Assembly: GCF_020510665.1 (NCBI RefSeq)
Contig: NZ_CP075187.1
Coordinates: 3,169,001-3,233,000 of the forward strand
DNA: 64,000 bases
Direction of reading: 5' to 3'
Source of the DNA: Dechloromonas denitrificans
Lineage (GTDB): Bacteria > Pseudomonadota > Gammaproteobacteria > Burkholderiales > Rhodocyclaceae
Shown here: piece by piece, positions 38,779-47,288 of the stretch
Layout of the letters: each line of letters begins with the position of its first letter
Position numbering within the stretch: the first letter of the stretch is position 1
The notes under the pieces: model-generated
The model's database searches: none
Told to the model about the DNA's origin: nothing
What the model saw: the letters and a program-made list of their open reading frames with translations, nothing else
Translations under genes and position numbers: made by a program

Positions 38779-40194
38779 ATGCGCTTATTGACTATTGCCG
38801 CCCTGCTGGCGACGCTGCCGTGGTGCGCGGCCGCCGCACCGACCTGGCAAACCATCTCGTCCGAACCGGGAAAACGGATCGAACTCGACCGGACCAGCAT
38901 CAAACGTGAAGATGGCGGCAAGGTTCAAGCCCAGGGACGGGTCATCCTCGAAAAGGAAATCGTCGATGCCAAGTCCGGCGCCGGCTACCGGGTCATTGAA
39001 GCAATCACGCGCTACGACTGCGGCTCGCGCAATGCCAGCACGATCAAGCGCATTTACAAGAAGAACGAGTCGGAAGTCGTCCGCGAGGAAGAGATCAAGG
39101 GTGCCGAATTGCCGGTCCGTACCGGCACGCTCGACGACAAGGTCTTGCGCGAAGTTTGCCGCCCAGCCAAGGAAAGCGTGACCGAGGTTGCCCAAAAAGC
39201 CAACGAAGCCACCAGCCAGCTGAAGGAAGCCAACGAAGCGATGATCAAGAAAGATCTCGCCAAGTCCGGCGCAATGAAGGCATCCGACACCAGCCACGCA
39301 CCCGCCGCCAAGGCCGAGCAAGCTGCGCCGATTTCAATCAAGCCGAATCTGAAACCTGCGGCAGAAGCCGCGCACGAACCGGCACCACCGAAAGCGGCAC
39401 CGCCCAAGGCAAGCCACGTCGTGGTGCACAGCTCATCACCGGCCAAACCTGCCAAACCGGCAAAGACCGGCGGTTACATGCTGGAACTGGCACAGAGCGA
39501 GCCGGCTCTCCAGCACGCCCACATTCACTGGTCTTATGACGGCGAAGGCGGCCCCGATAACTGGGCCAAGATCGATCCGAAAAACAAGACTTGTGCCATC
39601 GGCCAGCGTCAGTCACCGATCGACATCAAGGAAGGCATCAAGGTCGATCTCGAACAGATCAAGTTCAGCTACCGTCCATCAACCTTCCGCATCATTGACA
39701 ACGGACACACCGTGCAGGTTGCCGTCGGCGACAGCTCGATTAGCCTGACCGGAAAAACCTACGAACTGGTCCAGTTCCATTTCCATCGTCCATCCGAAGA
39801 AAAGGTGAACGGCCAGCGCTTCGACATGGTGGTGCATCTGGTGCATAAATCGGACGAAGGCCAGTTGGCCGTGGTCGCCGTGCTACTTGAGCGAGGCAGC
39901 GAGAACCCGTTCATCCAGACGCTCTGGAACAACATGCCCCTGGAGAAAAACGTCGAGGTCTCGCCGCCCGGCCCGGTAATCAACCCGGCCAACCTGCTGC
40001 CTTCCGACCAGAATTACTACACCTACATGGGCTCGCTCACGACCCCGCCCTGTACCGAAGGCGTGCTCTGGCTGGTCATGAAACAGCCGGTGCAGGTTTC
40101 GCCGGAACAGATCAACATCTTCAGCCGGCTGTACCGCAACAACGCACGCCCCATCCAGCCTGCCAGCAGCCGGATGATCAAGGAAGGTCGTTGA
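38779..40194 (+). CDS. cah: Exported alpha-class carbonic anhydrase with N-terminal extra domain
   Basis: 471 aa. Signal peptide MRLLTIAALLATLPWCAAAA. Residues ~22-130 form a domain resembling surface-adhesin E-type repeats (WQTISSEPGKRIELD...). A Lys/Ala/Pro-rich linker (~150-235) follows, then an alpha-carbonic anhydrase domain. Zinc ligands are visible as QFHFHRPSEE and the third His in VVHLVHKS; the gatekeeper Glu (SEE) and Thr (SLTTPPCTEGV) are present, as is RQSPIDI. It would hydrate CO2 in the periplasm. ATG 38779 follows AAAGGGG; the frame extends back to 38497 only by chance. An alpha-CA of ~250 aa is usual, so about 200 residues are extra. Confidence 0.9.
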   Translation: MRLLTIAALLATLPWCAAAAPTWQTISSEPGKRIELDRTSIKREDGGKVQAQGRVILEKEIVDAKSGAGYRVIEAITRYDCGSRNASTIKRIYKKNESEVVREEEIKGAELPVRTGTLDDKVLREVCRPAKESVTEVAQKANEATSQLKEANEAMIKKDLAKSGAMKASDTSHAPAAKAEQAAPISIKPNLKPAAEAAHEPAPPKAAPPKASHVVVHSSSPAKPAKPAKTGGYMLELAQSEPALQHAHIHWSYDGEGGPDNWAKIDPKNKTCAIGQRQSPIDIKEGIKVDLEQIKFSYRPSTFRIIDNGHTVQVAVGDSSISLTGKTYELVQFHFHRPSEEKVNGQRFDMVVHLVHKSDEGQLAVVAVLLERGSENPFIQTLWNNMPLEKNVEVSPPGPVINPANLLPSDQNYYTYMGSLTTPPCTEGVLWLVMKQPVQVSPEQINIFSRLYRNNARPIQPASSRMIKEGR

Positions 40195-40212
40195 CCGTAG
40201 ACAAGACGAAGT

Positions 40213-40246
40213 GGTAACTTAATGACCAACGAGTCATTAAGTTACC
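40213..40246. promoter_or_regulatory. 34-bp perfect palindrome at the TetR gene start (candidate auto-operator)
   Basis: Perfect 14-bp arms GGTAACTTAATGAC (40213-40226) and GTCATTAAGTTACC (40233-40246) with a 6-bp centre, ending one base before the ATG at 40248. TetR regulators typically bind such sites over their own promoter; here it also covers the ribosome-binding region. Confidence 0.75.
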
Positions 40247-40247
40247 C

Positions 40248-40880
40248 ATGTCAGTCTCACCACCCGCCCGTAAACGTCGCAAGGAAGCCCGTCCTTCGGA
40301 GCTGACCACAGCTGCGCTCAGCCTGTTTGTCGAGAAAGGCTTCGCCGCGACACGACTGGAAGATGTCGCCCTCAGCGCCGGCGTATCTAAAGGTACGCTC
40401 TACCTCTACTTTGACAGCAAGGAAGCGCTGTTCAAGGCGGTCATTCAGGAAGGCATCGTCCCGGTTGTTGCCGAAAACGAAGCCATCGCCGCCCAACATT
40501 GCGGCAGCAGCTTCGACCTGCTGGAAAAATTGCTCGGCAACTGGTGGAGCAAGATCGGACAGACTCGACTGGCCGGCATCCCGAAGCTGATGGTTGCCGA
40601 AGCCAGAAACTTTCCGGACGTCGCACTTTTTTATTACGAAAACGTCATCAAGCGCGGGCGAGCCCTGGTCGGCGCAGCCCTTGAGCGCGGCATGGCTTCC
40701 GGCGAATTCCGGCACATGGATGTTGAAACGACCATCGACGTGATCATCGCCCCCATCCTGATGCTGTTGATCTGGCGCTTTTCGATGGCCTGCTGCCAAA
40801 ACAGCGAAGGCGATTCAGGTCTTTACCTGCAAATTCACATGGATCTCCTGCGCCAAGGCTTGCGCGGGAGTCAGGTATAA
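40248..40880 (+). CDS. TetR-family transcriptional regulator
   Basis: 210 aa. N-terminal HTH: ELTTAALSLFVEKGFAATRLEDVA, then GVSKGTLYLYFDSKEALFKAV, the TetR signature (residues ~18-65). The C-terminal ligand domain (~80-200) is of the TetR_C group seen in regulators of efflux and outer-membrane genes, with no assignable ligand. The gene stands between carbonic anhydrase and the pcm-rhodanese-tolC operon, all on the plus strand, and a palindrome abuts its start. TolC-linked efflux is a plausible target. Confidence 0.9.
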   Translation: MSVSPPARKRRKEARPSELTTAALSLFVEKGFAATRLEDVALSAGVSKGTLYLYFDSKEALFKAVIQEGIVPVVAENEAIAAQHCGSSFDLLEKLLGNWWSKIGQTRLAGIPKLMVAEARNFPDVALFYYENVIKRGRALVGAALERGMASGEFRHMDVETTIDVIIAPILMLLIWRFSMACCQNSEGDSGLYLQIHMDLLRQGLRGSQV

Positions 40881-40901
40881 TTTTGCTTTCTCGGAATCAA
40901 T

Positions 40902-40921
40902 ATATTAGCTTGTGCTAATAT
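40902..40921. promoter_or_regulatory. 20-bp palindrome upstream of pcm
   Basis: Perfect arms ATATTAGC (40902-40909) and GCTAATAT (40914-40921) around TTGT. It lies 19-39 bp upstream of the pcm ATG and about 20 bp after a TATAAT (40876-40881) that overlaps the TetR stop. It differs from the palindrome at the TetR start, so a second regulator may be involved. Confidence 0.55.
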
Positions 40922-40940
40922 TAAGCCTGCGGAGACCCAC

Positions 40941-41594
40941 ATGAATATCGAGCAAGCACGTTTCAACATGATTGAACAACAGATCCGCCCCTGGGAGGTT
41001 CTGGATCCGCAGGTGCTTGACCTGCTTTTCGTGGTCAAGCGCGAAGATTTCGTACCGACCGCCTACCGCAACCTGGCATTTGCCGACATGGAAATCCCGC
41101 TCGGCGATGGCCAGGTCATGCTGGCACCGCGCGTCGAAGCCAAATTGCTGCAGGAACTCGGCATCAAGAAAACCGACAAGGTTCTCGAAATCGGCACCGG
41201 CAGCGGCTACATGGCGGCCTTGCTGGCGGCGCGCGCCGAACACGTTGTGACGGTCGAATCCCGTCCGGAACTGGCTGAATCCGCTCGCCAGAATCTGGAG
41301 CGTGCTGGTGTCGCCAACGTCACGATCGAAGTTGCCGATGGCGCCCAAGGCTGGAGCCAGTCCGGTCCGTACGACGCGATTGTTGTTTCCGGCTCTCTGC
41401 CCACCCTGCCCGCCGCGTTGCTCAAGCAATTGCGCGTCGGTGGCCGTCTTGCCGTCACGGTTGGCCTGGCCCCGGTCATGCAAGCCCAGTTGATCACCTG
41501 TACCGCCGATGGCATCTACAACACGGTCAACCTGTTCGAAACGGTCATTCCTGCAATCGACGGCACCACGCCCGAATCAGGTTTCTCGTTCTGA
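40941..41594 (+). CDS. pcm: Protein-L-isoaspartate O-methyltransferase family protein
   Basis: 217 aa SAM-dependent methyltransferase. MIEQQIRPWEV and REDFVPTAYRNLAFADMEIPLGDGQVMLAPR match the PCMT N-terminus. The SAM motif is VLEIGTGSGYMAALLA, followed by VVTVESRPELAESAR. It would repair isoaspartyl residues. In this beta-proteobacterial clade the protein is somewhat divergent from E. coli Pcm, and it is followed with a 1-bp overlap by a rhodanese and then tolC, a conserved trio of unclear logic. AGGAG-like GGAG precedes the ATG. Confidence 0.87.
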   Translation: MNIEQARFNMIEQQIRPWEVLDPQVLDLLFVVKREDFVPTAYRNLAFADMEIPLGDGQVMLAPRVEAKLLQELGIKKTDKVLEIGTGSGYMAALLAARAEHVVTVESRPELAESARQNLERAGVANVTIEVADGAQGWSQSGPYDAIVVSGSLPTLPAALLKQLRVGGRLAVTVGLAPVMQAQLITCTADGIYNTVNLFETVIPAIDGTTPESGFSF

Positions 41595-41917
41595 TGCAGC
41601 AGATTCGCGCACGCCAACTGGCCGAATGGCTGGCTGATGACAGCCAGCCCAAGCCGATTCTGCTCGACGTGCGCGAACCGTGGGAGTTCGAACTCTGCCA
41701 TTTGCCTGATTCGCTGCTCATCCCGATGCACACGGTCCCCCTGCGCTGCGATGAGCTCGACCCGGAGCGTGAGCTTGTCGTCATTTGCCACCACGGCGGA
41801 CGCAGCATGCAGGTTGCCATGTTTCTCGAGCGCAAGGGTTATGCACGATTGCACAACCTGGCCGGCGGTGTAGAAGCCTGGGCAGGAGAAGTTGACCCCA
41901 CGATGCATCGATACTGA
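41594..41917 (+). CDS. Rhodanese-like sulfurtransferase
   Basis: A 107-aa single rhodanese domain. LLDVREPWEFELCHLPDSLLIPM is the N-terminal signature, and the active-site loop is ICHHGGRSMQVAMFLER with catalytic Cys in CHHGGRS. It ends NLAGGVEAWAGEVDPTMHRY. Cytoplasmic sulfur carrier of unknown partner. Starts 1 bp inside pcm and 7 bp before the tolC ATG. Confidence 0.9.
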   Translation: MQQIRARQLAEWLADDSQPKPILLDVREPWEFELCHLPDSLLIPMHTVPLRCDELDPERELVVICHHGGRSMQVAMFLERKGYARLHNLAGGVEAWAGEVDPTMHRY

Positions 41918-41924
41918 GGATGGC

Positions 41925-43253
41925 ATGAAAAAACTCGCCTGGCTGATTCTTTCACCCTTGCTTGCTGCACCCGTATTTGCCGCAGACCTGATGCAGGTCT
42001 ACCGCGAAGCACAGGACAACGATCCGACCTTTGCCGCAGCTCGCGCCACGCTCGATGCCGGCCGCGAAAAAATGCCCCAGGGGCGCGCAGGCTTGCTGCC
42101 GAGCCTGACACTTTCCGGCAATACGGTGTGGAACGAGAATGAAGTCTCGCTCTTCAACGGTGCCACGCTTGGCAAACCTCGTTTCAACAGCAACGGCTAC
42201 CAGCTGACCCTGTCCCAGCCGCTTTTCCGCTGGCAGAACTGGGTCAGTTACGACCAGTCGAAAATCCAGGTTGCCCAGGCCGAAGCCAATTTCGCGCAAG
42301 CTCGCCAGGATTTGATCCTGCGTGTTGCCCAGGCTTATTTCGATGTCAATTACGCCATCGAAAACCTCAAAGCCGTTCGGGCCAACAAGACCGCCATCGC
42401 CCAGCAGCTCGAGTCGGCCAAAAAGAATTTCGAAGTCGGCACGGCAACCATTACCGACACGCACGAAGCACAGGCCCGCTTCGACCTCGCCGTGGCACAG
42501 GAAATTGCGGCTGAAAGCGACTACGAAGTCAAACAACGCAGCCTGCAAGCCATCATTGGCAAGGAAGCGGGCGACTTGGCCACCACGCGCAAGGATGCCG
42601 AGCTGACTGCACCACAACCCAACGATATGAATCAGTGGGTTGCCGCAGCCGAAAAGGACAGCATCGCCGTCCAGGTCCAGCAAGCCAATGCCGACATCGC
42701 CGAACGGGAGGTTGGCAAGCAACGCGCGGGGCACTACCCGACCGTCGATCTGGTCGCCAACGCGGGAAATGCCAAATCCTTCGGGTCGACCGCGCTGGGC
42801 ATGATCGATACCGAATACCAGAACATCGGCATCCAGCTGAACATTCCAATTTTCCAGGGCGGCCAGGTCGTATCGCGTCAGCGTGAAGCCGCCGCCAATC
42901 GCACCGCCACCCTGTCCAACCTTGAAGCAGCGCGCCGCACGGCAGCCCTTTCCGCCCGCCAGTACTACCTCGGCGTGGTCAACGGGCTGGCCCAGGTCCG
43001 CGCCCTCAAGGCGGCGCTGGTTTCATCGCAATCGGCCCTTGAGTCGAACAAGCTGGGTTACGAGGTCGGCGTACGCATCAACATCGATGTGCTCAACGCC
43101 GAAAACCAGGTCTACGTCACCCGCCGCGACCTGGCTCGGGCGACACTCGATACGCTACTCGCCCAACTGCGCCTGAAGGGTGCGGTCGGCGCCTTGGGCG
43201 AAGACGACATTGCCCAGATCAACGCCTTGCTTGAGCGACCTGCCGTTCAATAA
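41925..43253 (+). CDS. tolC: TolC family outer-membrane channel protein
   Basis: 442 aa with signal peptide MKKLAWLILSPLLAAPVFAA. Two tandem OEP repeats follow, with LSQPLFRWQNWVSYDQ and LNIPIFQGGQVVSRQREA as equivalent strand-helix junctions and long alpha-helical barrel segments. It is the common outer-membrane exit duct for RND/ABC efflux and type I secretion. The start at 41925 has GAGGAT upstream; the longer frame starts in the rhodanese gene. Its last 35 bp overlap the convergent waaA. Confidence 0.94.
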   Translation: MKKLAWLILSPLLAAPVFAADLMQVYREAQDNDPTFAAARATLDAGREKMPQGRAGLLPSLTLSGNTVWNENEVSLFNGATLGKPRFNSNGYQLTLSQPLFRWQNWVSYDQSKIQVAQAEANFAQARQDLILRVAQAYFDVNYAIENLKAVRANKTAIAQQLESAKKNFEVGTATITDTHEAQARFDLAVAQEIAAESDYEVKQRSLQAIIGKEAGDLATTRKDAELTAPQPNDMNQWVAAAEKDSIAVQVQQANADIAEREVGKQRAGHYPTVDLVANAGNAKSFGSTALGMIDTEYQNIGIQLNIPIFQGGQVVSRQREAAANRTATLSNLEAARRTAALSARQYYLGVVNGLAQVRALKAALVSSQSALESNKLGYEVGVRINIDVLNAENQVYVTRRDLARATLDTLLAQLRLKGAVGALGEDDIAQINALLERPAVQ

Positions 43254-44478
43254 AAGCCAAGGTACGCTGCGCTGCGCCTTGATGGGCCAGCGCAAACCGG
43301 CTGGCAGCCTGACGCATGCCGGCCAGTTGATCAGCACTGCCCAGCAGTTGCTCAACCGCCAGCCCAAGCGCTTCGACTGAGTCAATGCGCCGCGCCGCAC
43401 CGGCAGCGATGGCATCCTGCGTCGCCTGCAGGAAATTGAAGGTATGCGGACCAACCAGCACCGGACAACCGCAAGCCGCCGCCTCGATCAGATTCTGCCC
43501 ACCAAGCGGCAACAAACTACCGCCGATGAAGGCCAGGTCGGCCATGGCGTAGTAAGCCGCCATTTCTCCCATGCTGTCGCCCAGCCAGACCTCCGTCTCC
43601 GCGACAGGCATCGCCACGCTGCGCCGCTGGCAACGCAGCCCCCGGCTGGCAATCAGGTCGGCAACCTCATTGAACCGCTGCGGATGGCGCGGCACCAGCA
43701 CGAGCAAGGCATCCGGCACACGCGCTGCACGCCAGGCATCGAGAATCAACGCTTCCTCACCTTCACGCGTACTCGCGGCCAACCAGACCGGGCGCGACCC
43801 GAGCCCGGTTTTCCAGTCACGCCCCAGCGCCAATTTTTCGGGCGATGGCACCACGTCGAATTTCAGATTGCCACAAACCTCGACCGACCCGGCGCCCAGT
43901 TGAGCCAGGCGCGACGCATCGCCTTCCGTCTGCGCCGAGACACCGGCGAGGACGCCGAAGGCCGGGCGGACAAGCCGGCCAAGACGGCCATAACCGCGCG
44001 CCGAACGAACCGACAGACGGGCATTGGCCAGCATTACCGGAACACGGTTTTTCTGTGCGGAAGCGAGCAGATTTGGCCATATCTCGGTTTCCATCAGGAC
44101 ACCGAAAAGCGGCGAAAAACGCCTGAAAAAGCGGTTGACCGCGCCAGGGTAGTCATACGGCAGATAAGCCTGGATAACCCGCTCGCCATAGACCTCACGC
44201 CCGGTTTCCCGTCCGGTCGGGGTCATGCAGGTTAACAGGATGCGATAACCGGGCCAACGTGCCAGCAAACCTTCGATCAGCGGCTGTGCCGCGCGCGTTT
44301 CGCCGACCGAAACCGCGTGCACCCAGATCAGTTTCTCAGGCACGGGCTGAGCGTAAAAACCATATCGCTCGCCGAGATGATGCAGGTAATCGGCTTGCTT
44401 GCGGGCACGCCAGAGCAGGCGCAGCCAGATCAGCGGCGTGATCAGGTAGAGGAACAGCGAATAAAGCAGGCGCGCCAT
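43219..44478 (-). CDS. waaA: 3-deoxy-D-manno-octulosonic acid transferase
   Basis: 419 aa; adds Kdo to lipid IVA at the inner membrane. N-terminal membrane helix (LYSLFLYLITPLIWLRLLW), then WVHAVSVGETRAAQPLIEGL with the catalytic Glu, METEIWPNLL, GNLKFD, AASTREGEE, VPRHPQRF and FIGGSLLPLGGQNLIEAAACGCPVLVGPHTFNF, all KdtA landmarks. Coupled to waaC (1-bp overlap). Overlaps the end of tolC antisense. Confidence 0.96.
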   Translation of the reverse strand: MARLLYSLFLYLITPLIWLRLLWRARKQADYLHHLGERYGFYAQPVPEKLIWVHAVSVGETRAAQPLIEGLLARWPGYRILLTCMTPTGRETGREVYGERVIQAYLPYDYPGAVNRFFRRFSPLFGVLMETEIWPNLLASAQKNRVPVMLANARLSVRSARGYGRLGRLVRPAFGVLAGVSAQTEGDASRLAQLGAGSVEVCGNLKFDVVPSPEKLALGRDWKTGLGSRPVWLAASTREGEEALILDAWRAARVPDALLVLVPRHPQRFNEVADLIASRGLRCQRRSVAMPVAETEVWLGDSMGEMAAYYAMADLAFIGGSLLPLGGQNLIEAAACGCPVLVGPHTFNFLQATQDAIAAGAARRIDSVEALGLAVEQLLGSADQLAGMRQAASRFALAHQGAAQRTLAFIERQVAQARR

Positions 44479-45431
44479 CAGGAAAGCGCCGCCTGCAATT
44501 CGTCAAGCACAGCCGAAACCGTCGGAATTTGTGCCTTGCCGCCCAGATTGCGAAAGAAACCACTGCCAAGCACACCGGTCAAACCGGGGTCTGTCGCGGT
44601 GTACAAGGCAACGGTGGGCGTTTTCAAGGCCACGGCGAGGTGGCTCAACCCGGTATCCACGCCAACCGCTGCCCGGGCAGAACCGAGCAGCGCAGCCAGT
44701 TGCGGAATATTCATCGGCGGCGCCGCGATGGCCTCCGGAATGGCGGCGGCGAGATGTGCCGCCCGCTCACGCTCGGGCGCACTGCCTGCGGGCAAAATCG
44801 CAATGTAGCCAAGCGCACCCAATTGCCGGCCCAACTCGACCCAGTGGCTCTCAGGCCAAAGCTTGTCGTCGCGGCTGGTGGCCGTCAGGAAAACCACGAA
44901 AGGCTGTTCCGGCAACCAGTCGAATTGGGCGGCTGGCGGCGCGATGCCGTAATCCGGACCACCTTCGATGGCGTAACCGAGAGCCGCCGCAACCAGCAGT
45001 CGATTGCGCACGACCGCATGCTCACTCGTCGGGACACTGAAATGACGTTCGTAAAAGCGTGATGCGACCGGCTCACGCGCCGAGTCTGCCGCATAGCCGC
45101 TGAGTGGCCCACGCGCACGACGCGCCAGCCAGGCACTTTTCAGCAGCCCTTGCGTATCGATCACCGCATCGTAGTTGTGAGCCTGCATCTGGCGGCCAAA
45201 AGCGCCAAATTCACGCCAGGTCTGCGCCTGAAACAGCTTTTTACGCCAACGCCGGATCGCAACCGGGATGATTTCACCAACCGCCGGATGCAAACGGGGA
45301 ATGGCCGCGAAATTCTCCTCGACGCACCAGTCGACCGCGGCATCGGGGAAATGCCGGCGGATGTCGCTGACCACGGGCAAATTGTGGATCACGTCGCCGA
45401 GCGAGGAAGTTTTCACGAGCAGAATGCGCAT
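44478..45431 (-). CDS. waaC: Lipopolysaccharide heptosyltransferase I
   Basis: 317 aa, GT9 family; attaches the first heptose to Kdo. MRILLVKTSSLGDVIHNLPVVSDI is the typical start. DAVIDTQGLLKSAWLAR and the ADP-heptose-binding VGVDTGLSHLAVALKTPTVALYTATDP are present, with DDKLWPESHW between. First gene of the waaC-waaA pair; divergent from the WaaE-like gene with a 39-bp gap. Confidence 0.95.
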   Translation of the reverse strand: MRILLVKTSSLGDVIHNLPVVSDIRRHFPDAAVDWCVEENFAAIPRLHPAVGEIIPVAIRRWRKKLFQAQTWREFGAFGRQMQAHNYDAVIDTQGLLKSAWLARRARGPLSGYAADSAREPVASRFYERHFSVPTSEHAVVRNRLLVAAALGYAIEGGPDYGIAPPAAQFDWLPEQPFVVFLTATSRDDKLWPESHWVELGRQLGALGYIAILPAGSAPERERAAHLAAAIPEAIAAPPMNIPQLAALLGSARAAVGVDTGLSHLAVALKTPTVALYTATDPGLTGVLGSGFFRNLGGKAQIPTVSAVLDELQAALS

Positions 45432-45470
45432 CGGCAGATAAAATACGTGCTTTCGAAGCCGCGATTATAA

Positions 45471-46241
45471 ATGCCTGCTACGCGCCAGCCGCTCTCCGTT
45501 GCGATCATTACGCTCAATGCCGCCTCCCAGCTCGAGGATTGCCTGAAAAGTGCGCGCTTTGCCGACGAGATCATCGTTGTCGATTCGGGCAGCACCGACG
45601 GCACGGTGGCGCTGGCCGAACGTTACGGCGCCCGCGTCATCCAGCAGGACTGGCTCGGCTTCGGGCCACAAAAGCAGTTTGCCGTCGATGCGGCACGCCA
45701 CGACTGGGTACTCTGCCTCGATGCCGACGAACGGGTCAGCCTGAGTTTGCAGGCAAGCATCGAAACAGCCCTGCAGCAGCCGTCGACCGCGGCATTCCGT
45801 TTTCCGCGCTGCAATCGCTTCCTTGGCCACTACCTGAAGCACGGGGAAGGCTACCCCGACTGGAGCCTGCGCCTGTTCGACCGTCGCCAGGCGCGCTGGT
45901 CGAACGATGCCGTCCATGAGAAAGTCGAAACCCGCGCCAGCATCGGCCAATTGTCGGGCGATCTGCTGCACGATTCAGCCGAGTCGCTGGCCAGCTACCT
46001 GACCAAGCAAAACCGCTACACCACGCTGGCCGCCGACATGGCGCTGGCAGCGGGCAAACGGGCAACTTTCGGGCGCATTGCCTTCAGCCCGCTGGTCCGC
46101 TTCATCAAGTTCTACCTGATCCGCCAGGGTTTCCGCGACGGGTTGCCCGGCCTGATCCACATTGCCATCGGCTGTTTCAACAGCTTCATGAAATATTCCA
46201 AAATGCTGGAACGTCAAAAATCCGATGCGACGTTGCGGTAA
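45471..46241 (+). CDS. waaE: WaaE/KdtX-like family 2 glycosyltransferase
   Basis: 256 aa. SVAIITLNAASQLEDCLKS, ADEIIVVDSGSTDGTVALAE, GPQKQFAVDAARHDWVLCLDADERVS (DAD metal site) and the C-terminal half with LGHYLKHGEGYPDWSLRLFDRR and AVHEKVE match the beta-1,4-glucosyltransferase WaaE/KdtX group of lipopolysaccharide core enzymes. Location beside waaC-waaA supports this. Exact sugar not determinable. Confidence 0.87.
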   Translation: MPATRQPLSVAIITLNAASQLEDCLKSARFADEIIVVDSGSTDGTVALAERYGARVIQQDWLGFGPQKQFAVDAARHDWVLCLDADERVSLSLQASIETALQQPSTAAFRFPRCNRFLGHYLKHGEGYPDWSLRLFDRRQARWSNDAVHEKVETRASIGQLSGDLLHDSAESLASYLTKQNRYTTLAADMALAAGKRATFGRIAFSPLVRFIKFYLIRQGFRDGLPGLIHIAIGCFNSFMKYSKMLERQKSDATLR

Positions 46242-46271
46242 AATCATTCTTCCATTGCCACGGGTAAGCCC

Positions 46272-47279
46272 ATGAAAATTCTTGTGACCGGCGCAGCCGG
46301 ATTTATCGGCATGACCACCTCGCTGCGCCTGCTTGCGCGCGGCGACGAAGTCGTCGGTCTGGACAATCTGAACGATTATTACGAAGTCAGCCTGAAAGAA
46401 AACCGCCTGGCCCGACTGACCAGCCACGCCAATTTCCGCTTCATCAAGCTCGACGTCGGTAACCGGGCCGGCATGGAAGCCCTGTTCGCCAGCGAAAAAT
46501 TCGACAAGGTGATTCACCTCGCCGCCCAGGCCGGTGTCCGTTATTCGCTGCAGAATCCGCACGCCTACATCGACAGCAATCTGGTCGGCTTCACCAACAT
46601 CCTCGAAGGCTGCCGCCACAACAAGGTGGCGCATCTGGTTTACGCCTCCAGCTCCAGCGTCTACGGCGGCAATACCAAGATGCCGTTCTCGGAACACGAC
46701 AGCGTCGACCATCCGGTCAGCCTCTACGCCGCGTCCAAGAAGGCCAACGAGCTGATGGCCCATACCTACAGCCACCTCTTCGGCCTGCCGACGACCGGGC
46801 TGCGCTTCTTCACGGTCTACGGCCCGTGGGGTCGCCCGGACATGGCGCTCTTCCTGTTCACCAAGGCCATTCTTGAAGGTCGTGCCATCGACGTCTTCAA
46901 CCATGGCAACATGCAGCGCGACTTCACCTACGTCGACGACATTGTCGAAGGCGTCATCCGCGTGCTCGACAAGAATGCTGCGGTCAACGCCGAATATGAC
47001 GCGATTTCCGCCGATCCGGCGACGAGCAATGCGCCTTACCGCGTGTTCAATATTGGCAACAACAATCCGGTCCAGTTGCTCGACTTCATCGGCGCCATCG
47101 AACAGGCACTCGGCAAGACGGCAGAGAAGCGCCTGCTGCCGCTGCAGGACGGCGACGTCCCGGCGACCTATGCCGACACTTCGCTGCTCAACGACTGGGT
47201 CGGTTTCGTCCCGGGCACGCCCATCCAGGAAGGCGTCGGCCGCTTCATCGCCTGGTATCGCGATTACTACAAGGTTTAA
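46272..47279 (+). CDS. UDP-glucuronate 4-epimerase-type NAD-dependent epimerase
   Basis: A 335-aa extended SDR. NAD motif [34 protein letters not shown] (typical of UDP-glucuronate epimerases), [23 protein letters not shown], the catalytic YAASKKANE, and [23 protein letters not shown]. It would interconvert UDP-glucuronate and UDP-galacturonate for capsule or LPS. Thirty bp after waaE and 9 bp before glmS, so likely one operon supplying surface sugars. Confidence 0.88.
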   Translation: MKILVTGAAGFIGMTTSLRLLARGDEVVGLDNLNDYYEVSLKENRLARLTSHANFRFIKLDVGNRAGMEALFASEKFDKVIHLAAQAGVRYSLQNPHAYIDSNLVGFTNILEGCRHNKVAHLVYASSSSVYGGNTKMPFSEHDSVDHPVSLYAASKKANELMAHTYSHLFGLPTTGLRFFTVYGPWGRPDMALFLFTKAILEGRAIDVFNHGNMQRDFTYVDDIVEGVIRVLDKNAAVNAEYDAISADPATSNAPYRVFNIGNNNPVQLLDFIGAIEQALGKTAEKRLLPLQDGDVPATYADTSLLNDWVGFVPGTPIQEGVGRFIAWYRDYYKV

Positions 47280-47288
47280 GGATCAGTC

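Noticed and set aside
40213..40246. Palindrome considered as a terminator for the carbonic anhydrase gene
   Set aside because: No T-run follows on either strand and it ends at the next start codon; an operator is the better reading.
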